This document shows positions 35,227 to 47,061 of a stretch of 64,000 bases of DNA, piece by piece. The notes beneath the pieces were generated by a model that saw nothing but the letters and a program-made list of their open reading frames with translations, was not told the DNA's origin and made no database searches. The stretch comes from Halichoerus grypus (Eukaryota; Chordata; Mammalia; Carnivora; Phocidae): NCBI RefSeq assembly GCF_964656455.1, contig NC_135718.1, positions 22,518,449 through 22,582,448 of the forward strand, read 5' to 3'. Position 1 is the first letter of the stretch, and the number at the start of each line of letters is the position of its first letter. The position numbers and the translations under genes were made by a program.

Positions 35227-35228
<2 letters not shown>

Positions 35229-35269
<41 letters not shown>
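35229..35269 (+). repeat. (CA)n microsatellite
   Basis: About 20 uninterrupted CA units. Confidence 0.95.
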
Positions 35270-35270
<1 letters not shown>

Positions 35271-35453
35271 TTTAGGCTACCCTTAAATAAGTTTCCCCAT
35301 TCCTTTGGTAAACTTAGTATGTGAAATTCAAGTAAACCCTGACTCCTATAAAATAAAACATCAGAAATGATTAAATCATAATAAATTATCCAATGGGATT
35401 TTTTCATCTATGCCCTATAAAATTAAAATTTCAATTAAAAATGTGATTCAGCA

Positions 35454-35649
35454 GGGGCTCCTGGGTGGCTCAGTCGGTTAGGATGCTGCCTTCGGCTCAG
35501 GTCATGATCCTGGGGTCCTGGGATCGAGCCCCACATCCGGCTCCCTGCTCAGCGGGGAGCCTGTTTCTCCCTCTCCCTCTGCCTGCCACTCTGCCTACTT
35601 GTGCTCTCTCTCTATCTGTTGAATAAATAAATAAAATCTTTTAAAAAAA
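35454..35649 (+). mobile_element. Can-SINE, young copy
   Basis: It starts GGGGCTCCTGGGTGGCTCAG and ends AATAAATAAATAAAATCTTT plus A-run. The perfect 17-bp direct repeat AAAAATGTGATTCAGCA flanks it (35437-35453 and 35646-35662, the right copy merging with the A-tail). Confidence 0.96.
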
Positions 35650-36339
35650 ATGTGATTCAGCAATAAGTGTTCAGATAGATAAATGTTTGTCAATGCAGTG
35701 ATGTTTATTAATCACAGAATCACAGGATTATTCCCTAGGGCTCACCTCCACTCTCGGAGTGTTGTTCATATAAGTGGGTATTACATGATAGCATCGGACC
35801 CAAAAAAATTTTTGTTAAGTTACCACATCTGCTGGTTTCATCTGTTCCATTCAGACTTTTTCCAGAAAAGCATCCACAGCAGTGAGTGAGCTTGTGTAAA
35901 GAAGAGAGATAAATTCCAGCCGTCAGCAGGGAGGATGAATGCCTTGCTCTCAAAAGCAAGGTGCTCACAGGTGGAGGAGTGATCACCCTCACAGGGCCCT
36001 GCGGGCTAAAGGTCGGGGGAAGGGTATGAATAGTAACCCCACCAATGGGCATATTGCCTCCCTATACATTCTGCATTAAGGACAAGAAGACCCTTAGCTG
36101 GTACAGGTGGCTGAAATCATCTTCAAAGAAGACTTCATCCCATCAAATTCCTATTTACTGTGTTTGTAGACAACTCAAAAGTTGGCAAGAGGTAAAGTAT
36201 AGATGAAATTAGAAAAGAATGCAACGTCCCTCCAGCCCTTCACCCCAGAAGCCCTTGGCTGTGTGTGGACTCAGTGGCATTTCATGAGCACAGACTCAGT
36301 TTTTAATGTTGTAAGCACTCTACTGCTGCCATTGAACGT

Positions 36340-36990
36340 TGAGCTTTTCACTTAAAAATATTTAATTATGAAAGAAATATATACATATGTTTTCTGTTTA
36401 AAAAACCAATTTAGGGGCCCCTGGGTGGCTCGGTCATTAAGTGTCTGCCTTCGGCTCAGGTCATGGTCCCAGGGTCGTGGGATCGAGCCCCGCATCGGGC
36501 TCCCTGCTCGGCAGGAAGTCTGCTTCTCCCTCTCCCACTCCCCCTGCTTGTGTTCCCTCTCTCGCTGTCTCTCTCTCTGTCAAATAAATAAATCTTTAAA
36601 AAACTAATTTAGATCATCACTCCCTATCCTGCCCCCTTTTCCTGCACAACTGTGATCTCTTTGGTATGCATGCTTCCAGACACTTTGCATTTGTCAGCAA
36701 ATAATTATGCTGAGAAAAATATACAAAATTAATTTGGGAGGTTGTTCTTACATTTCATTTCCTACTAGATATATTATTTTTCTATTTTGCTTTTCATTCA
36801 GAAATATGTCTTAAACAACTTTGTAAGACAGAGTATATAGGGCTATCTTCCATCTAATTTCTTTTAATTTGAGAGTATTAAGGCACCTGGTATTGCTTCG
36901 TCATCCCCTGTCATGGACATTTGGGTTATTTTCTATTTTTACCTGCTATAAACATTGTTGCAATTAACATCGTCGTACCATAATAATTGT
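36340..36990 (-). mobile_element. Old L1 3' fragment with a nested SINE
   Basis: The right part carries minus-strand L1 wording 'catggacatttgggttattt' and 'ataaacattgttgcaattaa', typical of old mammalian L1 3' regions. A Can-SINE interrupts it at 36415-36598. The left limit is uncertain. Confidence 0.65.
36415..36598 (+). mobile_element. Can-SINE
   Basis: It runs from GGGCCCCTGGGTGGCTCGGT to CAAATAAATAAATCTTTAAA. The flanks AAAAACCAATTTAG (36401-36414) and AAAAACTAATTTAG (36599-36612) are a 14-bp duplication with one mismatch. Confidence 0.95.
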
Positions 36991-38304
36991 TATAAAAACA
37001 CACAAAGATAATTGGATTCTCTTTTGGCAATTAGAAGTGTTTCTGCTAACTTGTAAAGCAAATCCCACCCAGCCAACTGCTTTCTTCTTAGACCTGAGGA
37101 TCCAGGCACGCCAAATATTTCCCCAGAAGGATTAAAACACTAGCTTCTGGCTCACAGACTGCCAGGAGTCCCACACATTACAGATTCATTTGTATTAACT
37201 GCCATCCTCCTTTAAAATACAAATGCCAGTGGATTCTATAAGGGAAAGCTGAGTGGGATTTCCCAAAGTAAAGTAAGGAAGGTCACTTCAGGCAGAAGGA
37301 GTAAGAGATGATCAGGCTGAAAGGGTCACCTGCTGCCAGTGTCTGCAAGTCGACGGTAGACTAAGGAGCCACCATGCACCCTCAGTCTCTCCCCTGTCAG
37401 CTTTAGCCATCTGTGGGCATCCCATGCTCTATTAGTACTGATCCTATATTGGCATCAGGCCGGGATGAAGTACAGAGGAATCACAAGGGCAAGGTCAGCC
37501 TGCGAATGAGAGCATCCGTCTGTTGTACTCCCCAGGCGCCCCTCTTGCTTCACCACACCCCTTCCAGCAGAGCCCACGGTGCAGACATGCATCAGAACTT
37601 GAACTTTTGAAAGGGCCTATTGAACGACTGCCCCTTGTCAGTGAAGTTTAACAAGCAAATCTCCCAGCAGCACCTTCTGAGAGTTTAGTTCAAAGCATGC
37701 AGGTGAACCTTCCTTTTCCTTTTATTTTTTGTAATACCTCACTTTATAAATGGTTATGGTTGCCTTCACAGTCACCTTATTACCCTGGTATATATAACAG
37801 TGTCCACAGGTTTGCTTACTTCACCAGAATGGAAAAAATCTAGCATCGGTTGTTATTATGCCTAATAGAAATAATATTTTTGGGAGACGCCAAAATTTTT
37901 ATCAGCATTTCTGTATAGACATGAACAGTCACGCAACTTGTTTTAGTTCTTGGCTAGGTCTTAGAAAAGAGAGTTGGAATAAGAGCTGAAATTAGTGCAA
38001 AATATTCTTCCAGGAGGCTGGCGCTACCTGTCCTTAGTCCTCAGTCCTTGGTCCAGCGGCGTCTGATTTCTAAGGTTCACACCATGGAACCACATGTGAG
38101 CAAAGTTCTTCCATGTTCTCCAGTGTAAGCTCCCTGCCTCTTTTCACCCTTTGCCCTCACACCTTCCCCACACCGGTCCATGGAAAGCCAGGAGGCTGAT
38201 ACCGAGGCCACAGCCTGTTACGGGCAGGAAAGGAAATATAATGGGGTTGTTTTGTCTGGTGAAAAAGAGAGGTATTTTAGAATGAAACAAGTAAGGGTTT
38301 TAAA

Positions 38305-38495
38305 TGACTTCTGCCATTTACTGTTATCTTAGCAAGCGGCTTCCTTTCTTTGAGCCTTCACCTCTTACCTATAAAATTTTGCTATCTGCTCTTGACACCT
38401 GCTTTGACTTAAACGTGGCACTGTATATAAAGCATGTAGCCCAGTACATAGCAGAGAGTAGTCACTTTGCAAAATGCAGATACCATCACCAATAG
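38305..38495 (+). repeat. MIR fragment
   Basis: It reads 'acttctgccatttactgtta', 'ttctttgagccttcacctct', then 'gcccagtacatagcagagag'. This matches MIR core and 3' part. Confidence 0.65.
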
Positions 38496-39486
38496 TCATC
38501 ATCTAAGGGCTCCTTTGGAGTGAAGTAAAGAAGAGGGGAGACATTGTTTTATTGTGTATCTATAGTCCTGACATTTATTTGACCCTTAATAATCACTGCA
38601 GCACTGAGATCTAGGACATATTTAATCTAAGGCCCTGTTTGTTTGTTTCTTTTTTCATCTGTAAAACAAATGATCCCCTGCATACACTCATAAAGTCACA
38701 TGATTAAAAACTATTAGGCATCAAAACATGTGTGTCCCTCTCCACCACTCAAGGCAGATAACACATTTACCTGATGAGTGAAAAAGTTCCTTTTGTCCAA
38801 ATAGAATGAAATCAGTATTCATTCGTGTATTTTCTTGCATTTTAGTGCTGAAATTACCCTAAATTTGTTTCTCTTTGTTTCTCCATCTGTGTCTATAAAT
38901 ATCTCTGTTTGCACACACACAAAGCACGATCTCTAGTTGTACTTATAGATGGTTAAATCTTGTTTATACAGTTTTGGATCCAGGGAACATGCTGCAAATT
39001 TAAGTTGCTAAATTAACTAGGACATTGCTTGTTTCATGCCAACCGTAAAAGATTCTGTAAATATAAAATAAAGTGGGCATTGGGCTGGTTTATTATAAGA
39101 AACCAAGATAATCTTCTCAGGGGACAGATTTCTTCTTGCTATTAAGCTAGAGATATTTCTAGATGTGTTAAAAAAGAAGTATGTGTATAGAAATTTCTGT
39201 CTATGGGGTTTCTTTTGAGAAGCCATTAATCCCTCCTAAAAGAATGTACAATGACAGCTCTTATTGTTCCTCAGGGTTAGTTTCTTAATATACTATGAAG
39301 ATATTTACTCAGGAGGCTTAAAAATTTTTAGCTTTAATTTTAGCATTAATTTTTAACATTAATTCAGTATCTATGAAAGAACATTTAGTGGGTCTAGGAA
39401 AAAATATATATATACCTAAATTCTAGCAAAATAGTAATCTCCATACTATCAACATACATTTGGAATGTTTTAAAAATGCTTTCTAG

Positions 39487-39715
39487 GGCACCTGGGTGGC
39501 TCAGTCATTAAGCGTCTGCCTTCGGCTCAGGTCGTGATCCCAGGGTCCTGGGATCGAGTCCCACATCGGGCTCCCTCCTTGAGGGGAAGCCTGCTTCTCC
39601 CTCTCCCACTCCCACTGCTTGTGTTCCTGCTCTCACTATCTCTGTCTCTGTCAAATAAATAAATAAAATCTTTAAAATAAAAATAAAAAATAAAAAAATA
39701 AAAATAAATAAAAAT
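39487..39715 (+). mobile_element. Can-SINE, young copy with expanded tail
   Basis: It starts GGCACCTGGGTGGCTCAGTC and ends AATAAATAAATAAAATCTTT, then a tail of irregular AAATA units. The perfect direct repeat AAAAATGCTTTCTAG flanks it (39472-39486 and 39716-39730). Confidence 0.96.
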
Positions 39716-40249
39716 AAAAATGCTTTCTAGAAACATACTCTTTTCTGTATCAGCCACGAGAACATTAGACCCCAGCTAACCTGCCATTCATTGCCCTAGA
39801 GTTGCTATTTCCAGGGGCTTTGAGGGTTGTCTGTGGTCTTTTCCCAGATGACCCCACTCCTGTGCCTGGAGGCGATTTTGATGTTCAGTCTGATCTGCTC
39901 AGCAAGATTTGTCAGTGTGCATCGTGGAGAATAATCAGTCTGAAAAGTGGTGCATGTGTTTACAGTCCATAGAAAGGAAACCATTTGCATAATTTACAGA
40001 TTCAACACAGCAGGGGCCCGTGTGGAGGTTCTCCAGCAAAGAGCCATGCAGTGTCACAGCAGACACTCAAGAAATGTTTGTGGCTATGAAGTTGACTCTT
40101 TAGAGCACCTTGCTTAGATATGGTTTTCCATATTTTCATGGGATGACATTGGGGTCAGGGATTGAAGAAGAAGGTGAATGTCGCTATGTGGAGACCTAGA
40201 TCCTCATGTAGCTGTTGTTGCCCATGTCAGTGGTGTTGGCTATTCTCAT

Positions 40250-40430
40250 CCAGGTGGTATGGCACAGTGGCAAGAGACACCAAACTCAGTCCAGAGGCCC
40301 AGAGCTGCTAATCACCTCCCATGTTACCTTGGCAAAATCTAAAGTCTGTGTGCTTTTACTTATGTGAAAAATGGAGGGGTCGTATTGGATGATCTCTGCT
40401 ATCCCTTCAGACTCTGACATGTCCATGACC
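40250..40430 (+). repeat. MIR fragment
   Basis: It shows 'ggcacagtggcaagagacac', 'atgttaccttggcaaaatct' and 'atgtgaaaaatggaggggtc', in MIR order. Confidence 0.65.
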
Positions 40431-41254
40431 AGTTTTGAATGACTCAGTATTAGGATTCCTAGGACTGTGGGTGCTAAAAAAGAAGGAAAATTTCTTTATA
40501 TAAATTAGTTGTACAACTCGTTGACTCAGATTGTGGATTCCATGAGTCATTCTCATGATTCTTGATTTTAAGTCATTTAGTTTATTGTGGCCATATGTCC
40601 CATTTCATCAAGTTGATATTCAAAATAAAGTCACATTCCATTTACTAGTCAGAATAAAAGACTTGTGCTTCCACCCTGCTTAATACAAGGAAAAATTTTT
40701 CCCTTCACCTAGTCTCTTCCTGGTCTCCTAACCCCAAGGTTGCTTACTCACTTTAAAGGATAAGTCCTGAGAACAGTTCCTTTGAAGAGAGAAACTCTTA
40801 GAACCTGCTCAGTCAGCCATGGAACCACATCCTTTCTGAATGTTAAGGCTGTTACAGGTGTTAAGTTAAGGTGTTAAGGCTACTACACAGGGTTTTCGTT
40901 GTTGTTGTTGCTGTTTTTGAAACATGGGCACATTGGGTCTAGGAAGATTTTAAGTCTTAGTCATACTCTGTAGCCACAGCTAGTCCCCTTCTCTATCCCT
41001 AAGCCTTGCTCCATTATTTGTTTTGTTGAGGGTTGTAACACAGCGCTTTTCCCTTGAAAGCAAAGGCACGTTGTACGATCCAAGAAAGTAAAACATTTAA
41101 ATTCTTCACATTGTGAGCACAAACGAGGGACACCATAGCTCAGTGACAGTAAGACCTGCTTCGCTTCAAGAAGACCTACAGTCCCAGCTCTAACTTGGTC
41201 ATGACGTGTGATAACTACTCTAAAACGGCAAGAGACAACTTCACAGAGAAACAT

Positions 41255-41560
41255 GTATTCTAATCTGATTTTTAAAGAATGAATAAAAGCTTGACAGGAG
41301 GAAAGAACATCCCAGAAAGAATGAACAGCACAGGAAAAAAGAAGGCATGCAGGTTTGAGTATGGCCTAGGCTCAGAAAGCATGTTGGGAAAGAGCTGAAA
41401 CTGGAAAAATGCACTGAGGAGAGATTGCGGACTGTATTTAAAACTTCAACCTGACGCTCTTTGAATAATCCCATGGGAAGTTGTGAATGCATCTAAGAAA
41501 GAATTGACGTGGTCCGATTTGATCTTAAGGTTATCTTGGCAATAAGAGTGCCACTTCTAT
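41255..41560 (-). repeat. L2 fragment (minus orientation)
   Basis: It reads like the reversed L2 3' region: 'agaacatcccagaaagaatg', 'aacagcacaggaaa', 'ataatcccatgggaagttgt', then 'attgacgtggtccgatttga'. Confidence 0.7.
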
Positions 41561-41637
41561 TTTCTGGGAACTTGCTGTATAATAGCAAGTTGATGTTTAA
41601 TGCTTTAAATACTAACTTTTTAACTAATTACTGATAT

Positions 41638-41872
41638 TTTAGTATTTATTAAGTTTCTAACAATGTGCCAGATTTCAGGCTAAGCCCTTTTCAATGCAGC
41701 ATCTCATTTAATCCTCCCAAGAATGTTATTGAAAAGATTCTGTAATTGTCCCTATTTGATAGGCAGAGAACCCAAGCATTAGAGAAAGGTTGGGTAACTG
41801 CCCAGGTTCATACAGTAAGTACCTGAATACTCAGGCAGTTTGGTTCTACAACGCTAGTTTTAACCACCAGGG
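41638..41872 (-). repeat. MIR (minus orientation)
   Basis: It shows 'gtatttattaagtttctaac', 'caatgtgccagatttcaggc', 'catctcatttaatcctccca', 'ccaggttcatacagtaagta', then 'gctagttttaaccaccaggg'. Confidence 0.85.
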
Positions 41873-42067
41873 CAGTGGTCTTTAATTCTGGATGCACACA
41901 AGAATCACCACGGGAACTTAGAACAAAAACAAAAACACACTCAATAAAATCATAACATAATTAATTCTCAATTAAATCAAGACCCCTGGGAGCAGGATCT
42001 TGACATCCATTTGTTTTAAAAGTTCTGGCAAGTGAATCTAAAGGACAGACAGGGTTGCGATCTACTG
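41873..42067 (+). mobile_element. hAT-type DNA transposon fossil (MER20/MER33-like)
   Basis: It starts CAGTGGTCTTTAATTCTGGA and continues 'gcacacaagaatcaccacgg', ending GGTTGCGATCTACTG. Its ends are inverted with decay. It lies directly against the MIR on its left. Confidence 0.65.
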
Positions 42068-43639
42068 AGCTAGACTATACTGTCACCTTAACATACAGTG
42101 GATAGTCATAAACATCCATATTCCACCACCACCCCCAAATCACAAGAGAAACCAAAAAAACTATGAAATAACAAAATCACAGACTATGAAGTCCTTCATG
42201 GCTTTTTTCCAGTTTTACACTCACAAAGAAAAACTATGGCCTTGATCTGTGTTAAGACTGGCAGGAAGCGCAGAAGAAAAATCAAAGAAGGTGGGGTAAA
42301 AAGGAAAAGGTGACAAAGGGGTTTCGGGATGGGAAGGAAGAGAATGGTTGAAGTTGGGGCTGTTGAAGTAATAAGACACTATCTACTGATGAGCGGTCGG
42401 TAATATCAAAGGCACATTTGCAGAATGTTTCCTTTTCAGTAATTGTACAAAGATTCCCTTGCCATTACAAAGCACTTTTCTTCTTGGTGAACTGAAGAAT
42501 GCTTTACCAACTAAATGCATCCCAGTAATATTCAGAGCTTAGGTCCAACATAATCATAAGTTGCCTTGTTATTATGGAGGTAGCAGCCCCATTTAATAAC
42601 ATATTAAATGCATTATTCATTTATGTAACTCAGACCCAGGGACAGCTGCTGGGATGAAAATAGAACCATTCTGTAATGCAAAAAGCAGGTGTGTGCTTAC
42701 TTGAGTAAATGAACTCTGTATTTCTGCACACAATTTTCTTCTAAATTTCAGGGACAGGTCTGGCAGGGCTAATGTGATGCCATTTTCATCCAGGAAATAA
42801 AATGGTTTCAGAATGCTTTTTAATGAGCGTTTTAAAAAAATTACCAACAGTCTTCTCTGTGGCAGAATCCCAGGGGGGGATGGATTCGTGCTTAGGATTT
42901 AAGCAGAACTGTTGCTGCAGGATTCAGGAAAGCCCGAGGCAATGATTGGTCAGAAGAGCGACAGACAAAAGGAATGTTCTCTAGCTGATGATGCTGGTGG
43001 TGATGGTGAGCCCATGCCTCCAGAGCCGCTCGCCAAGACAGAGTCACAGGTGGGCTTGGATGCTGAGTGATTAAAAATCATAAGCTACCTTTAGTTTGCA
43101 TGGTGCCTTGCCCCTGAAACACGCAGGGAGTTTCTGATGCCCAAACTCACTGGGGTGCCGTAATTACTATGTGATATTGCTGGTCATTTTCTTGCTACCA
43201 TTGCTGGTACCAGAATGTCAGCATTCTCCAGTGCTGGCACCTTTTTTTTTTTTCCTTCTCTCCCACCTGCCATTATTTTCTCTGTTAATCAGCATGCACT
43301 TATAAGCACCTCCAATGGATTTACTTAAATAGTAGATGGAATGATGTTAAACATGCTCAGGCTTGATAATGACCAATGGAATGAGTAGGGATCCTAGTGC
43401 AAGAGCAGAGAGTTCCAGGCTGCCTGAAGGGCTGGGTGCTAACTCCTTAGTTGCTGGATTGTGAAGAGAAGCAGGGACTCCAAAGATAAGGATTAGTCAC
43501 AGCTGGTTCATGAGGGAGGTGCTTGAAAGGTTTGGGGGCAGTAGTAATAACCAACTGCTGTGCAGATATTTGAACACTTAAAATGGAACAGTCATCCCAC
43601 TGTGGACCTCCTGATTATCAGCTTTGCATGTCCCCAGGG

Positions 43640-43775
43640 ACAAGGATGCCCTCAAGGAACTTAAAGTTCATAGTCACACGCAGGAAGACAATCATACAAG
43701 GCAGAAATGGGTTCCTATCAATAAATCCTAAGGATCCTTTAAGAGTTTAGAGGAGAGACAATCTCATTCCATTTA
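43640..43775 (-). repeat. L2 fragment (minus orientation), left piece
   Basis: 'gccctcaaggaacttaaagt' followed by 'caggaagacaatcatacaag' matches the reversed L2 wording. It may be the same copy as 44080-44340, split by a MIR. Confidence 0.55.
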
Positions 43776-43779
43776 AAGA

Positions 43780-44020
43780 GGCAGTACAGTAGTAGTAAAG
43801 AGGATATTCTAGAGACAAATTGTCTGGGGTCCTGACTGGGTGATCTTGAGAAAACTGGTTAACTTCTATGAATCTTAATTTCTTCATCTGTATGTTGAGA
43901 ATAATAATAATACCTTCCTTAAGCAAAACTGTTCGGGATATTTTGAAGATAAATGACAAAAGTCATGTTAAGAACTTAGCACAATGGCAAATGTAGGAAG
44001 TACTCTCTACATATGAACTT
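43780..44020 (+). repeat. MIR
   Basis: 'gtagtaaagaggatattcta' leads to 'cttgagaaaactggttaact', 'cttaatttcttcatctgtat' and 'aagaacttagcacaatggca', in MIR order. Confidence 0.85.
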
Positions 44021-44079
44021 CTTACTATTTCAATTACTATTTTACTATCACAGGAAGAGACAGAAGAGAGAAGCTCTAA

Positions 44080-44340
44080 CTTAAAGTGGAAGTTTTAGGC
44101 AGCTGATAGAGCATGTAGGGAGATATAGAAGCAGGAAGAGCAAAAGAAAATAAGTACTTTCAAGAGGCTTGAAAGAGAGGTTTGACTAGGGCAGATGAGC
44201 TTTCTGGTGAGAAAGAATTCAGAGATGTAGTTTAGTTAGCTTGTGGAGGGCTTCATGGACAAGGTTATGGGATTTATGACTTATCCTAAGGACATTTGGA
44301 GGCCGTGAAGGTTATAAACAGGTAGGAGAAATAATATTAA
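44080..44340 (-). repeat. L2 fragment (minus orientation), right piece
   Basis: It contains 'tgtggagggcttcatggaca', 'tatgacttatcctaaggaca' and 'tttggaggccgtgaaggtta', the reversed L2 3' wording. Confidence 0.6.
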
Positions 44341-44344
44341 ACAA

Positions 44345-44465
44345 AAATAACTGGCAACACTTCATAAGCACTTGCTAATCATCAGGGTTGTTTTAAATAC
44401 TCTGTGTACATTAATCCATTTAATTTATACAATTACCCTATGAGGTGAATTAAATATTAACAATT
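44345..44465 (-). repeat. MIR fragment (minus orientation)
   Basis: 'acacttcataagcacttgct' is followed by 'gtacattaatccatttaatt' and 'caattaccctatgaggtgaa'. Confidence 0.75.
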
Positions 44466-44614
44466 GACCTTGTAGTGATCCATAGAATTCAGAGTACTTT
44501 CCCAGACAGTATTTAATTTGACTTTCTCAACCATGCTCTTAGGTGGTTGAGCCCAAGACTCAGGGACAGAGGAAAGGATATTGGCCAGATTTGAAGGGGT
44601 TGGAAGAGTATAGT

Positions 44615-44790
44615 TTGCAGGTCATATGTGACACACTGCCAATATCTGTAAATAAAGTTTTACTGAAACCCAGCTGTCTCCATTCTTTTGTGCATTATCT
44701 ATGTCTACTTCTATGCTACAAAGAATTGATTACTTGTGACAAAGACCATATAGCTGGCAAAGCTAGACCATTTCCTGTCTAACCCTTTAT
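44615..44790 (+). mobile_element. hAT-type DNA transposon, second copy of the 14047 family
   Basis: It shares with the 14047 copy the order 'gtaaataaagttttactgaa', 'ctatgtctacttctatgcta', 'gacaaagaccatatagctgg' and 'ccatttcctgtctaac'. The ends are more decayed. Confidence 0.65.
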
Positions 44791-45702
44791 ATTAAAAGTT
44801 TCTCAACTTCTGGTCTAGGAGAGTGGAAAGATCTTAGACTTTGCTTCCACTTTGAGCTTTACCACTCTAGGTAAGCAGGCTTGGGGAGTCTGATATATGA
44901 GTATTCAGAGTGGTTACTGTGGACCCCACTCAAAAGGATGATGAACAGATAACATTGAAGCTTAAAGTCTTAAAGATGAGTTGTCCTAAAACCACAGATT
45001 CTAATTTATTATGAATCTGATAAATTGCATAGGACAAATTTGTAGAATGATCTTTTTTTTTTTTTCCTATTAAAGCTAAAATAAGAAGAAATAAGCAAAA
45101 GAGGAGGGAAGATTTACTCAATATGCAGACTGGTCTCCTTAATAGGAGTTTTCAATAGTTAGCCAATATAGTCCCTCATAAAATATTGAATAAAAACTAT
45201 TAAATTTAGTCAACATTCTGTATAAAACTCTTACCATAGCGTCCTCTGTGCGGCTAATGTTAAATTACATAATCCATAACAATCTTTGTCTGAATCGCAA
45301 ATTCCCTTGCAATCTATAGTACTCATTCTAACCCTCAGTTATCTAGTCTTTAAAGTGTCTCCTGGATTATCCACATATATCACTTCAAGATTATAAACAT
45401 AGTGAGGGCCAGGACCATGCCTTCTACTGCTGTGCATTTCCCACAGCTCTGAAGTGAAATGATTCATTGAGTGACTGAATAAAAGAATTCCCTTAAAGTG
45501 CTAACAATAGGTACAGTATGTTACTATGATGATTTGTCTTTCCGTTGGGTGCTTTGTATGAATTAGCTCTAGTCCTCATAGTGCCGTGAAGTGTAGTTCT
45601 TCATAGCCCTCTGGGCTACACGGTAATAGGTCCAGCTTAAAAAATGGGGAGTGATCCGAATTGTAATGAGCTGGATTACCACTTGAGCTTTTCTCCATGT
45701 AG

Positions 45703-45874
45703 GTATAGGAAAGTCGTTTCCAATAACTGCACGGACGGAGTGAGAGAACAGTACACCGCCAAACCGCAGAAGTGTCCTGGGAAGGCCCCGCGGGGGCTGC
45801 GCATCGTCACTGCGGATGGAAAGTTGACAGCAGAGCAAGGGCACAATGTTACCCTCATGGTGCAGCTGGAAGAG
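45703..45874 (+). CDS. SORCS1: SORCS1 coding exon (block exon 10): end of the 10CC module, start of the PKD domain
   Basis: This exon is 172 nt. It completes the Gly codon and encodes YRKVVSNNCTDGVREQYTAK, then PQKCPGKAPRGLRIVTADGK and LTAEQGHNVTLMVQLEE, ending in phase 0. Cysteines nine (NNC) and ten (QKC) complete the 10CC module. PRGLRI begins the polycystic kidney disease (PKD) Ig-like domain, which continues in an exon beyond the window. Sequons NCT and NVT are present. The acceptor is TTTCTCCATGTAG and the donor is GTAGGA. The middle of the exon is GC- and CpG-rich (around GGCCCCGCGGGGGCTGCGC), unlike the AT-rich introns. Confidence 0.96.
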
Positions 45875-46719
45875 GTAGGACCAGATCCCCAACCACTTTA
45901 TCTTCTGGGGTCAGTGATTTTTCGTAGGAAATCAGATTTGGTGTACGTGTGTTTTTGTTTTAATTTTTTTTTTCATTTTAAATGTTGTTGACATTTTTAA
46001 TTTTTTTCTACTTTTGGCTCCTTGGTTTGTTGTTGTTATTGCTCTTATTTCCCCTTCCTCAACTATTCTCATTTCACTGCAAGCTGTTCTTCACTCTTGC
46101 TTAATATATCATTTCTTGGAAGTTCTTTTTGGATTTAACTGTGCCTCATTGGCATTTCCAGCCCAAAGTTTTCTCAGAATACATTAATGGTATTCCAAAA
46201 ATAATTTAGCACACACACATGTTCAGCCTAACAGATACTGATGCTGTCTTCCTCTTTCAACCTGACGTCTTGGCTTTTCTTTTCCAAAGGCAGCATGCTG
46301 GTCATACCTAAAACACTAAGGCTAATCTAAATATAATTGAGTATACTTTCTTTGGTGATTGAACGTTTTTAATTTTGTAGCATCTCAGTGATATCATTAT
46401 GAGCATCAGTGACTGACAAATTATGGTTATCTGAGATTTCTGAATATTTAGATAGTGGATAAGATAATTTATACCATGTATTTTTAAATATGCACAAGCA
46501 TTTTTATCATCTTATAAATGAAGATGTTCTCTGAAGGATAAACAATTTCATTAAATGATCTCAATTATCAAGCCAGACAGTCCTGCCTTCAGCCAGGTCT
46601 TCTGAGTATTAAAATATGGGCAGCACTGTGCTAGGCCTTGTGAGCACAAAAGGATTTAAAAAGTTAATGATACCAGGATTAAGACCTCCATCATTGACTT
46701 CCAGCTTCTTCTGATAGCT

Positions 46720-46850
46720 CAGTGGTTTTCAATCTTTAACATGAATAAAAATTACCTGGTGAACATGTTAAAACAGTTTTCCAGGCCCCCTCTCCAAAGA
46801 TTCTGATTCAGTAGGTTGGGTGGGGCCCAAGAATATGCATTTATAATAAG
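46720..46850 (+). mobile_element. MER20-like hAT element, left part
   Basis: It starts CAGTGGTTTTCAATCTTTAA and runs through 'gattctgattcagtaggttg' and 'ggggcccaagaatatgcatt'. The right end of the element appears at 47062. Confidence 0.75.
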
Positions 46851-47061
46851 ACTATAGGTTATGCATTGTGCTCCAAGAATAAACAGAACAAAACAAGAGC
46901 AAAGGCAAGGGGGATAGAGTAGCCTTTAGAGGCTCTGAGTGTGACTTGAAAGGGAAAAGATGAAGCATTTAGGATTACTTTGTCAGGATTGATCAACATT
47001 GTAGGTATTTTAATTCCTGTAGGAAAGACAACTGTGAAATAATGAGTTTGAAATTCTGGCT

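Larger units (their letters stand above)
32277..45702 (+). other. SORCS1: SORCS1 intron, 13426 bp
   Basis: The first 4.4 kb holds five Can-SINEs (three minus, then two plus) and an unassigned interspersed repeat. After that come an old L1 3' fragment, one more SINE at 39487, MIR copies, L2 fragments, and two hAT-type fossils. Stretches 37000-38300, 38500-39470, 40430-41250 and 42070-43600 show nothing I can name. The acceptor is TTTTCTCCATGTAG. Confidence 0.88.

Noticed and set aside
4531..45874. Assignment of the exons to SORCS3 or SORCS2
   Set aside because: SORCS3 as I remember it differs at many places (for example LYQSDPRG, DMNGKPTNC, and HISFRSDWELVKVDF). The exons here match SORCS1 almost throughout.
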